From Marinobacter sp. (GTDB lineage: Bacteria; Pseudomonadota; Gammaproteobacteria; Pseudomonadales; Oleiphilaceae): 64,000 nt of DNA. The stretch lies in the NCBI GenBank assembly GCA_014359475.1, contig JACIZI010000021.1:1-64000 (forward strand). The letters are read 5' to 3'. How positions within the stretch are numbered: position 1 is the stretch's first letter; every line of letters begins with the position of its first letter. The notes below the pieces were generated by a model. That model searched no databases. It had not been told where the DNA came from and saw nothing but the letters and a program-made list of their open reading frames with translations. The position numbers and the translations under genes were made by a program. This document shows positions 34,850 through 42,246 of this stretch, piece after piece.

Positions 34850-35457
34850 ATACCTTCATGCACCGAATAAGTGGAGTGGTCATTTTGCTGTTGGCCGGCT
34901 TCGCCGCGCCGGCTTCTGCCGAACCGGCCACCTACACCATTGATGACGAACACTTTTCCATGCACTTTGAGGTAATGCACATCGGCTATGCGCCGGTGAT
35001 GGGCATGTTCCGGAAAGTGCAGGGTCAGTTCGAGTATGACGAGGAAACCCGGACCCTGAACTCCGGCTCGCTGGTGTTCCGCAGCAAAAGCGTATTTACC
35101 AATCACGAAAAGCGGGACGACCACCTGCGGGGCAAGGATTTTCTCAACAGCGGCAAGTTCCGGGATATCACCTTCACCATTACCGGCTTTGAAGCCACCG
35201 GGGAGAACACGGGCGTGGTGACCGGCGACCTTACCCTGCTGGGGAAAACACAGCCGGTTGACGTGAATGTGACCCTCAATAAAGCTGCTGAGTATCCTAT
35301 TGGCCATGAGGAATACACTATGGGTTTTACGGCAGAGACCACAATAAAGCGCAGCGACTGGGGCATGAACTATGGTCTGGAGGAATCTCTGGTGGGGGAC
35401 AAGGTAAAACTGCGCTTCGGTTTTGAGGCGATCCGCGAATCCCGGGGCTGGTTTTAA
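34846..35457 (+). CDS. YceI-family periplasmic lipid-binding protein
   Basis: 203 aa. The signal peptide ends at PASAEP (about residue 26). The YceI lipocalin-like barrel starts with ATYTIDDEHFSMHFEVMHIGY and includes SKSVFTNHEKRDDHLRGKDFLN and GDLTLLGKTQPVDVNVTL. YceI proteins bind isoprenoid or other lipid chains in the periplasm. The ATG at 34846 has AAGGAGG upstream and overlaps the phosphatidyltransferase stop. The pairing suggests it handles a lipid product of the cluster, though YceI genes also occur alone. Confidence 0.92.
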   Translation: MNTFMHRISGVVILLLAGFAAPASAEPATYTIDDEHFSMHFEVMHIGYAPVMGMFRKVQGQFEYDEETRTLNSGSLVFRSKSVFTNHEKRDDHLRGKDFLNSGKFRDITFTITGFEATGENTGVVTGDLTLLGKTQPVDVNVTLNKAAEYPIGHEEYTMGFTAETTIKRSDWGMNYGLEESLVGDKVKLRFGFEAIRESRGWF

Positions 35458-35519
35458 GCGGCCCCTGATTAAATAACGGTTTTCGAGACTGTCTTTTATA
35501 GACTGCAAAATATAGAGTA

Positions 35520-35551
35520 GACCGCTTTGTCGTTGCAGGGCGGTCTTTTTT
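35520..35551 (+). terminator. Rho-independent terminator after yceI, abutting next start codon
   Basis: A GACCGC/GCGGTC stem (35520-35525 and 35540-35545) is followed by six T residues (35546-35551). The eamA ATG follows at once at 35552. The only Shine-Dalgarno-like sequence for eamA, AGGG at 35537-35540, lies at the 3' stem, so the hairpin could also affect translation of eamA. Confidence 0.75.
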
Positions 35552-36514
35552 ATGTCGGATTCCAGAAAGTCAGACCTGTTGCTGGTGATCACTACCCTGC
35601 TGGCAGCGATCAGCTGGATGTTCTCCAAGGAAGCCGTGCTGCTGATGCCGCCACTGATGTTTATGGCGGGTCGCTTCCTGATTGCCGGCCTCGTTCTGGC
35701 GTTGTTTGCCCACCGTTCACTTCGGGCCCTGGATGCCGGTCAGGTTCGTCGGGGCCTGGGCGTGGGGGTGGTTTTCGGCGTCGCCATGAGCTGCTGGATC
35801 ATGGGTCTGTTCCATGGTGAGAGCATGGGCGAAGGTGCGTTTCTGACCAGCCTCGGCGTGGTGATTGTGCCGGTCATTGCCCGGGTCGTCTTCCGGGAGG
35901 CCCAGCCCCTGAGTACCTGGCTGGCGATTCCCATTGCGGTGGCGGGCCTTGCCCTGCTCTCACTGCAGCACGGCTTCAACCCCAAGCCGGGGCAGATGTT
36001 TTTCGTGGTCGCTGCCTGTATTTTCGCGCTCTATTTCACTCTGAACACCCGTGCCGCCAACCAGCGCACCGTGGTCAATCGCCGGGGTGAAACCATTGAA
36101 AAGAAGAAGGTACCCGCCCTGCCCCTGACGGCGCTGGCACTGGTCACCGTTGGTTTTGTCACGCTGACTGAATCCGCGATTCTGGAAGACTGGCGGCCAG
36201 TGCTGGCTGACCCGCCCCCGATGCTCTTCGTCTGGGTGCTGGCCAGCGCCGTGATAGGTACCGCCGGCCGCTTCCTGGTACAGACCTATGCACAGAGCCT
36301 GTCCGTGCACAGCCACGGCGTGGTGATTCTGGTACTGGAACCGGTCTGGGTGGCACTGTTTGCCGCCGGCTGGTTCGGGGAGAGCATGTCTGCCATGCAG
36401 GTTGCCGGCTGCGGACTGATCTTTACCGCCCTGATCGTCAACCGCTGGAACGCCCTCAGCAAGGCGCTGAAGGATGCCCTGCGCAAACGTAAAAGTTCCC
36501 CGCAAAACAGTTGA
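35552..36514 (+). CDS. EamA/DMT-superfamily transporter
   Basis: 320 aa with about ten membrane helices in two EamA repeats (LLLVITTLLAAISWMFSKEA; ASAVIGTAGRFLVQTYAQSL, then HGVVILVLEPVWVALFAAGWFGE). A charged cytoplasmic loop (NRRGETIEKKKVP) separates the halves. The family exports metabolites or amino acids; the substrate cannot be told. The start codon lies directly after a terminator T-run, so expression from its own promoter inside 35458-35520 is likely. The last codons contain the -35 box of the tRNA promoter. Confidence 0.88.
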   Translation: MSDSRKSDLLLVITTLLAAISWMFSKEAVLLMPPLMFMAGRFLIAGLVLALFAHRSLRALDAGQVRRGLGVGVVFGVAMSCWIMGLFHGESMGEGAFLTSLGVVIVPVIARVVFREAQPLSTWLAIPIAVAGLALLSLQHGFNPKPGQMFFVVAACIFALYFTLNTRAANQRTVVNRRGETIEKKKVPALPLTALALVTVGFVTLTESAILEDWRPVLADPPPMLFVWVLASAVIGTAGRFLVQTYAQSLSVHSHGVVILVLEPVWVALFAAGWFGESMSAMQVAGCGLIFTALIVNRWNALSKALKDALRKRKSSPQNS

Positions 36515-36539
36515 CCCCACCGGGCAAAATCCGTATATT
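36511..36539 (+). promoter_or_regulatory. Sigma-70 promoter for tRNA-Val
   Basis: TTGACC at 36511-36516 and TATATT at 36534-36539 are spaced by 17 bp, and the tRNA begins about 20 bp downstream. The -35 box overlaps the eamA stop codon. Confidence 0.75.
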
Positions 36540-36559
36540 TCCACCCCGTCGCGAGACGT

Positions 36560-36636
<77 letters not shown>

Positions 36637-36835
36637 CTTTTCAATGCCTTACGTGGCATCTGCAACAGCTTTCCCGGTATTTTCTCAGTAAAATCTTTCA
36701 TACAGGTTGCAGGCCGCTCACCCTGACTCAACGTAATGAGGCAGATCGGGTTCTGGAGCTTGCCCGGCAGCACTTTCCGATACAGAAACCCGGACGCAGG
36801 CACTCCGCGAAGGCAAATAACCGGGTCCACTTGTA

Positions 36836-37786
36836 TCAGAGCTGCGTTACCCTGACCTCCCCGCGCAGCCGGGCAACTGTTGCCCGCTCGAATAATTCGG
36901 TTCCGGGCTGCATCACCGTCGCTGCGCTGCAGGCAATACCCTCCCGCAAGGCATCCTCTGCCGATGCGCCCTGAGCCAGCAAGCCTGTCATTCCAGCCAC
37001 CATGGAGTCACCGGCCCCGACCGTGGAAGTCACAGGGACCGACGGTGCCTCGCCTCGCAGGACAAGGGATTCTGTCACCAGCAATGCCCCTTCGGCACCC
37101 ATGGAGACACAGACCCATGTCACGCCCCGCTCCTGCAGCTGGCGGGCCTGGCGAACGATGGCCCGCTCATCTGTCAGAGACTGCCCGACGAGTGTTTCCA
37201 GTTCATAACGGTTAGGCTTGATCAGAAAAGGCCGGGCATCAATCGCGTTCCGGAGCAGATCATTGTGGGAGTCGACGATCGCCCGCCCGCCAGCCTCCCT
37301 CACCCGTCGCACCGCTTCAGCGTAAAGATCCCTCGGCAGGCTCTGCTGTAACGAGCCGGTGATCACGGCAAGCCCTTCTCCGCAATGGGTGACGAACCTG
37401 TCCAGCAAATGCTGCCATGCATCCGTTGAGACCGTGGGTCCGAGCCCACTCACCTCAAACTGCGCGCCGGTGATGCTCTCTATGATGGTGCCATTGATCC
37501 GGGTTTCTCCTTCCACCTCCAGATAGCTCACCTGATCCAGTTGCGCGTCAAGCTGATGGCGCAGGAAGCGTCCGATTTCACCGGCAACCACGCAGAAGGT
37601 GCAGGCCTGCACCCCGAGCCGCTTGAGCCCGCGACCCACATTGATGCCGTTACCGCCGGGATCGTAGCGGGAATTCAGAGCATGGACTTTCTGGTCCGCG
37701 ATCAGGCGCGGGATTTCATAGGTTATGTCCACTGCGGGATTGAGGCTCAGAACCCCTACAGGCAATCTGGCGGATGCGTCGGGCAT
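36836..37786 (-). CDS. 1-phosphofructokinase-family (PfkB) hexose kinase
   Basis: 316 aa ribokinase fold. The N-terminal LSLNPAVDITYEI and GGNGINVGRGLKRLG segments bind substrate. The C-terminal TSTVGAGDSMVAGM holds the catalytic Asp and anion hole. The LSLNPAxD opening matches the tagatose-6-phosphate/fructose-1-phosphate kinase group; the precise substrate cannot be fixed. It ends an operon with ppsA (7-bp gap), so a role in central sugar phosphate metabolism next to gluconeogenesis is likely; a minor 6-phosphofructokinase (PfkB) is the alternative. Confidence 0.88.
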   Translation of the reverse strand: MPDASARLPVGVLSLNPAVDITYEIPRLIADQKVHALNSRYDPGGNGINVGRGLKRLGVQACTFCVVAGEIGRFLRHQLDAQLDQVSYLEVEGETRINGTIIESITGAQFEVSGLGPTVSTDAWQHLLDRFVTHCGEGLAVITGSLQQSLPRDLYAEAVRRVREAGGRAIVDSHNDLLRNAIDARPFLIKPNRYELETLVGQSLTDERAIVRQARQLQERGVTWVCVSMGAEGALLVTESLVLRGEAPSVPVTSTVGAGDSMVAGMTGLLAQGASAEDALREGIACSAATVMQPGTELFERATVARLRGEVRVTQL

Positions 37787-37793
37787 CGATACC

Positions 37794-40193
37794 TTACTCC
37801 CCGGAGGCGTTCAGGCGCGCTTCCACGTCCAGCACATGGCGCGTGGTATTGAGTATGGCATCGGGGTTGAGGCTCATGGAGTTGATACCGAGTTCCACCA
37901 GGTATTCGGCCATTTCCGGGTAATCGGACGGCGCCTGACCACAGAGACCCGAGTGAATGCCGTTGCGGCGACAGCCCTCCACCGCCAGCCGGATCATTTC
38001 CTTGACACCGTCGTCGCGCTCGTCATAGTCAAAGGCCACGATGTCGCTGTCCCGGTCCACACCGAGGGTAAGCTGGGTGAGGTCATTGGAGCCGATGGAA
38101 AAACCGTCAAAACGCCTGGCAAACTGGTCGATGAGGATCACGTTATTGGGTATCTCGCACATGGCATAGATCTGCAGGCCATTCTCCCCGCGCCTGAGTC
38201 CGAATTCCGCCATTTTTGCAAGCACTCTGTCTGCCTCTGCCACGCGACGCACGAAAGGCAGCATGAGAATGACATTGGTCAGTCCCATCTCCTCGCGCAC
38301 CCGTTTCATGGCGCGGCACTCCAGCCGGAAACCTTCTTCATAGGCCGGGTGCGCATAACGTGACGCGCCCCGGAAGCCGATCATCGGGTTGGCTTCTTGC
38401 GGCTCAAATGCTGCTCCGCCCAACAGGCTCGCATATTCGTTGGATTTGAAGTCAGACAGCCGCACCACCACGGGCCTGGGCCAGAACGCTGCGGCAATGG
38501 TACCAATTCCCTCTGCCAGCCGCTGCACAAAGAAGGTTTCGCCATCCGGGGCGCCCAGGGTGAGCTGTTGAATGGTTTCCCTGGTTCTGGCATCGGTAAC
38601 CTTGTCAGGGTGCAACAGGGCCATCGGATGGACCTTGATGTATTCGTTGATGATGAATTCCATGCGCGCCAGTCCAACCCCGTCGCTGGGCAGGAAAGAT
38701 GTTTTGAAGGCGAGTTCGGGGTTGCCGAGGTTGATCATGATCTCTGTCTTCGGGCGCGGGATATCGCCAATTTCGGTGTGCTCCCGGTGGAACGGCACCT
38801 GCCCCCGGTAGATATGGCCGTTATCGCCTTCCGCGCAGGAGACGGTGACGGTCTCGCCATCAGGGATGGCGGTGGTCGCGTTGCCCGTACCTACCACGGC
38901 AGGGATTCCCAGTTCCCGGGCGATAATCGCGGCATGGCAGGTACGTCCGCCACGGTTGGTGATGATCGCTGCGGCGGTTTTCATCACCGGTTCCCAGTCC
39001 GGGGTGGTGTTATCGGCGACCAGTACTTCGCCGGGGATAAAGTCGCCCAGGTGAGCGGCGGAGGTGATGACCCGGGTGCGCCCCGAGGCAATCCGTTCGC
39101 CCACGGCATGGCCGGTGACGATGATTTCGCCCGTCCCGTCGAGGAAATCGGTTTCCAGCAGGTTTACCTTGCGCTGGGACGTGACGGTTTCGGGGCGTGC
39201 CTGCACGATATACAACCTGCCATCAAGACCGTCCTTCGCCCATTCGATATCCATGGGCCGCTTATAATGCTGCTCGATACTGAGGGCATAATCCGTCAGG
39301 GTCATAACGTCCGCATCATCCAGACAGTAGCGCTCGCGCTCGGCTTTCGGAGTGGGGATGTTGCGCGTGGTGTGGCGGGTCTCGCCTTCCAGGTAGACCA
39401 TTTTCAGCGCTTTTTCGCCAAGACGGCGACGCAGCACGGTGCGGTGACCTTTCCGGAAGGTCGGTTTGTGGACATAGAATTCATCGGGCTCCACGGCGCC
39501 CTGGACAATGTTCTCCCCCAGGCCGTAGGCCGCTGTGATGAACACCACGTCCCGGAAGCCGGATTCGGTATCCAGCGTAAACATGACACCGGCGGATGAC
39601 AGGTCCGACCGGACCATCTTCATGACACCGATGGACAATGACACCTTGAAATGGTCAAAGCCCTGATCCAGCCGGTAATGGATGGCCCGATCGGTAAACA
39701 GGCTGGCAAAGTCCCGACGGCAGGCATCGAGCAGGCTTTCTTCACCCTTTATGTTGAGGTAGGTGTCCTGCTGGCCGGCAAAACTGGCCGTGGGCAGGTC
39801 TTCCGCGGTGGCGGAACTGCGCACGGCGAGGCTCAGATCCTCCCCGTACTGTTCCTGCAGGATCCGGTAGGCGGCCAGAATCTCGTCAGCAAAATCCTGC
39901 GGCAACCCGGCACCGTAGACGATCTCCCGTGCCTGCTTGCCTCTTTTGGCAAGGTCGCCCATGTTGGTGGGGTCAAGATCATCCAGCGCCTCATGCAGCT
40001 TCTCCCAGGCACCGGCTTCATCCAGCATGTATCGATAGGCTTCGGCGGTGGTCGCAAACCCGTTTGGCACCGTGACGCCCTGGTCTGACAGTGTGCGGTA
40101 CATTTCTCCAAGTGATGCGTTTTTACCGCCGACGATCGGCACATCGTCGTTATCGAGTTCGTTGAAAAACCGGATGTATTTGAAACTGTCCAT
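37794..40193 (-). CDS. ppsA: Phosphoenolpyruvate synthase PpsA
   Basis: 799 aa, full length. It converts pyruvate and ATP to PEP, AMP and phosphate. The N-terminal ATP-grasp-like domain (VGGKNASLGEMYRTL; LAVRSSATAEDLPTASFAGQQ) is followed by the phosphohistidine domain with active His in GGRTCHAAIIARELG (about residue 421) and the PEP/pyruvate barrel ending SMSLNPDAI. It directs pyruvate, for instance from PrpB, to gluconeogenesis. The ATG at 40193 has a purine-rich leader. It is followed by the PfkB kinase gene. No ppsR-like regulator gene is present in the adjacent gap. Confidence 0.97.
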   Translation of the reverse strand: MDSFKYIRFFNELDNDDVPIVGGKNASLGEMYRTLSDQGVTVPNGFATTAEAYRYMLDEAGAWEKLHEALDDLDPTNMGDLAKRGKQAREIVYGAGLPQDFADEILAAYRILQEQYGEDLSLAVRSSATAEDLPTASFAGQQDTYLNIKGEESLLDACRRDFASLFTDRAIHYRLDQGFDHFKVSLSIGVMKMVRSDLSSAGVMFTLDTESGFRDVVFITAAYGLGENIVQGAVEPDEFYVHKPTFRKGHRTVLRRRLGEKALKMVYLEGETRHTTRNIPTPKAERERYCLDDADVMTLTDYALSIEQHYKRPMDIEWAKDGLDGRLYIVQARPETVTSQRKVNLLETDFLDGTGEIIVTGHAVGERIASGRTRVITSAAHLGDFIPGEVLVADNTTPDWEPVMKTAAAIITNRGGRTCHAAIIARELGIPAVVGTGNATTAIPDGETVTVSCAEGDNGHIYRGQVPFHREHTEIGDIPRPKTEIMINLGNPELAFKTSFLPSDGVGLARMEFIINEYIKVHPMALLHPDKVTDARTRETIQQLTLGAPDGETFFVQRLAEGIGTIAAAFWPRPVVVRLSDFKSNEYASLLGGAAFEPQEANPMIGFRGASRYAHPAYEEGFRLECRAMKRVREEMGLTNVILMLPFVRRVAEADRVLAKMAEFGLRRGENGLQIYAMCEIPNNVILIDQFARRFDGFSIGSNDLTQLTLGVDRDSDIVAFDYDERDDGVKEMIRLAVEGCRRNGIHSGLCGQAPSDYPEMAEYLVELGINSMSLNPDAILNTTRHVLDVEARLNASGE

Positions 40194-40592
40194 ATTTGAA
40201 CCTCCAGATATGCGCGGGCCTGCGCTGGCTGACCGTTACCTCCGGGAAAAAGCAATTCACAAGGCCATGTGATCATCCCCCGATCACTATAGCCGGCTAA
40301 ACAGCCTTAACCCAAGGCGGCGCATACAGGTTCATGAAAATACCCGACTGCCTGCAGTGGTTGCTGCGCTGGCCCTGGGTGGGGTTGTTTCAGGCCTGAC
40401 CGGCTACCGGGCATATTCTGCACTGACGGATGTGGTCGCCTTGGTGGGCTTCCGGGCGGTGATCTTCGGCTTGTTCCGGTGCCAGAGCCGTCCGCGCTAC
40501 CGCTTGAGAGATCCGTGCCAAGGGTCATCATTCCGGACCACGCCGCTGACAAAATCAGCGGGCCCTGCGATAGCAGGGCCGGTGCAGTGTAA
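40194..40592. other. 399-bp gap without a convincing gene
   Basis: Open frames here (for example plus 40357-40629) lack ribosome sites and overlap hairpins or the FNT gene end, and no family is recognisable. Two hairpins lie at the right end, next to the FNT gene. The left part must hold the ppsA promoter; I cannot place its boxes with confidence. Confidence 0.5.
40544..40580 (-). terminator. Double hairpin after the FNT gene
   Basis: GGCCCTGC (40561-40568) and GCAGGGCC (40573-40580) form a perfect 8-bp stem. It is followed on the minus strand by a second stem, CGCTGA/TCAGCG (40544-40549 and 40555-40560), with a T-rich loop. There is no long T-tract, so termination may be partial or Rho-assisted. 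Confidence 0.55.
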
Positions 40593-41405
40593 TCAGATGA
40601 AGTTTTTCTGCGGCTGGGTACGTACGTGAGTGGTATAGAGCACCAACCCGACCAGGCTCAGGCCGCCCACCAGATTGCCCAGAACGGTGGGAATTTCGTT
40701 CCACACGACGTATTGATAGAGGGTAAAATCCGCGCCCATCATCAGGCCAATCGGGAACAGAAACATATTGACTACTGAGTGCTCAAAGCCGAGGTAGAAG
40801 AACACGATGATTGGCATCCACATGGCCATGATCTTGCCAGAGACAGTGGTCGAGATGCTGGCCCCCACAACCCCCATGGACACCATCCAGTTGCAGAACA
40901 TGCCGCGCAGGAACAGAACGATCCAGCCAGCAGCGCCCGCTTCCTGATAGCCAACGGTGCGGCTTTCACCAATGGCCATGATCTTCTGACCTACTTCGTT
41001 GATGGCCTCGGAGCCGCCCATACTGAAGTTCATGTAACCGAAGACGGCGATGAAGAGTGCGCCCGCGAGATTACCCAGGCCGACCAGGCCCCAGTTTTTC
41101 AGCATCCGCGGGACGGTCACGCCCGGTCTTTTGTCCAGCAGTGCCAGCGGCACCAGAGTGAAGACGCCGGTGAGCAGGTCGTATCCCATGAGGTAGAGCA
41201 TGCAGAATCCGACCGGGAACAGCAGTGCGCCGAGCAGGAAGGAGCCAGTCTGTACCGCGATGGTGACGGCGAAGATAACCGCCAGTGCCAGGGTGGCACC
41301 GGCCATGAATGCCCGCAGCAGGGTATCCCGGGTGCCCATGTGGATTTTTGCTTCCCCGGCATCGACGAGCTTGGTGACAAATTCTTTGGGTGCAAGATAG
41401 GACAT
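40593..41405 (-). CDS. Formate/nitrite transporter (FNT) family channel
   Basis: About 270 aa with six membrane segments. FNT markers are MGTRDTLLRAFMAGATLAL, the LFPVGFCMLYLMGYDLLTG motif, NWGLVGLGNLAG and FCNWMVSMGV. FNT proteins pass small anions such as formate, nitrite or hydrosulfide. Because it follows cynS by 77 bp in the same direction, nitrite, cyanate or bicarbonate are plausible cargoes; none is proven. The ATG at 41405 has AAGGA upstream; the longer frame to 41450 is rejected. Confidence 0.9.
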   Translation of the reverse strand: MSYLAPKEFVTKLVDAGEAKIHMGTRDTLLRAFMAGATLALAVIFAVTIAVQTGSFLLGALLFPVGFCMLYLMGYDLLTGVFTLVPLALLDKRPGVTVPRMLKNWGLVGLGNLAGALFIAVFGYMNFSMGGSEAINEVGQKIMAIGESRTVGYQEAGAAGWIVLFLRGMFCNWMVSMGVVGASISTTVSGKIMAMWMPIIVFFYLGFEHSVVNMFLFPIGLMMGADFTLYQYVVWNEIPTVLGNLVGGLSLVGLVLYTTHVRTQPQKNFI

Positions 41406-41481
41406 AGTAGTTTCCTTCAATTCGGTTCGGAAAAGGTCGGGGTCGTACACTGCCGGGAGCGACCGGAGTGCCCTGCCCGGC

Positions 41482-41925
41482 TTACCAGCGTTTGTAGGGC
41501 AGGAATTTACCGTCCAGCGTGATCACCACGCGGTCACCCTTGGGGTCTTCCACGCGGTCGACGAACATCCTGTAGTCGATGGCGCTCATGATGCCGTCAC
41601 CGAACTTCTCGTGGACAATATCCTTCACGCTCTGCCCGTAGATCATGGTGGCTTCGTAGAGACGGTAGATGAGGGGGTCGGTGGGTACGGAGGCGCCCCA
41701 CGCTTTATGCGGGCAGGTCTGCAGCGCCCGGGCAACGTCCTCCCCCAGATCAAGTATGCGGCACAGACTTTCGGCCTGTTCCGCCAGCATGGTGTTCATG
41801 GCGTAGCTGCAGGACGCTGTCCAGACCGGTGACATGCCGATTTCGCTCGCCAGTTGCTCCCAGGTATAGCCCTTGTCGTTTTTGGCGGTCAGGATGGCGG
41901 CGGTCATGGTTTCGTGATTCATCAT
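41482..41925 (-). CDS. cynS: Cyanate hydratase (cyanase) CynS
   Basis: 147 aa, the family's normal size. It has an N-terminal helix-turn-helix-like part (GYTWEQLASEIGMSPVW) and the C-terminal cyanase domain with catalytic Arg, Glu and Ser: PLIYRLYEATMIYGQSV and FGDGIMSAIDYRMFVDRVEDP. It decomposes cyanate with bicarbonate to ammonia and carbon dioxide as a decamer. The ATG at 41925 has AGGAG 8 nt upstream. No cynT carbonic anhydrase or cynABD transporter is next to it; instead an FNT channel follows. A sigma-54 promoter lies about 110 bp upstream. Confidence 0.96.
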   Translation of the reverse strand: MMNHETMTAAILTAKNDKGYTWEQLASEIGMSPVWTASCSYAMNTMLAEQAESLCRILDLGEDVARALQTCPHKAWGASVPTDPLIYRLYEATMIYGQSVKDIVHEKFGDGIMSAIDYRMFVDRVEDPKGDRVVITLDGKFLPYKRW

Positions 41926-42033
41926 GGCTTTTCTCCTCGTTCAATGATGTGCAAGGCCGGATCAGGCGCTTTGCAATGGGGCAGTCCCTCAGGGGCCAGC
42001 CTGACCCGCCGTTATGGCATTCAGGAGGGCTGT

Positions 42034-42049
42034 TGCAGATAGTGTGCCA
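42034..42049 (-). promoter_or_regulatory. Sigma-54 (-24/-12) promoter for cynS-FNT
   Basis: On the minus strand the sequence reads TGGCACACTATCTGCA, with GG and GC spaced by 10 bp as required by RpoN. It points toward cynS, with a leader of about 100 nt. Confidence 0.65.
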
Positions 42050-42114
42050 TTTGCCGTAATCCATTATTGTTCCTCATATTCAATTACTTACCCGATCCAT
42101 CATGTGCGCGCCTG

Positions 42115-42132
42115 GTAACGATAGTTCGTTAC
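42115..42132. promoter_or_regulatory. Palindromic activator site shared by two sigma-54 promoters
   Basis: GTAACGA (42115-42121) and TCGTTAC (42126-42132) form a perfect 7-bp inverted repeat with a 4-bp spacer. A half-site TCGTAAC follows near 42143. It lies between two divergent sigma-54 promoters, where an enhancer-binding protein such as the adjacent PAS regulator would bind. Confidence 0.6.
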
Positions 42133-42173
42133 TCCCGACATCTCGTAACTCCCAATGACGAAATATCGTGTGC

Positions 42174-42189
42174 TGGCACGGTGCTTGCT
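42174..42189 (+). promoter_or_regulatory. Sigma-54 promoter for the PAS activator gene
   Basis: TGGCACG-GTGC-TTGCT matches the RpoN consensus TGGCACG-N4-TTGCW exactly. It points to the regulator gene that starts at 42247. Confidence 0.8.
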
Positions 42190-42246
42190 GCTTGGCAATG
42201 ATGTTTGTGAAAAGTAAAACACCATGGGTTGAATGAGGACGCATCC

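Noticed and set aside
40357-40629. 90-codon plus-strand frame in the ppsA-FNT gap
   Set aside because: No ribosome site, overlaps two hairpins and the FNT gene end, and no family pattern.
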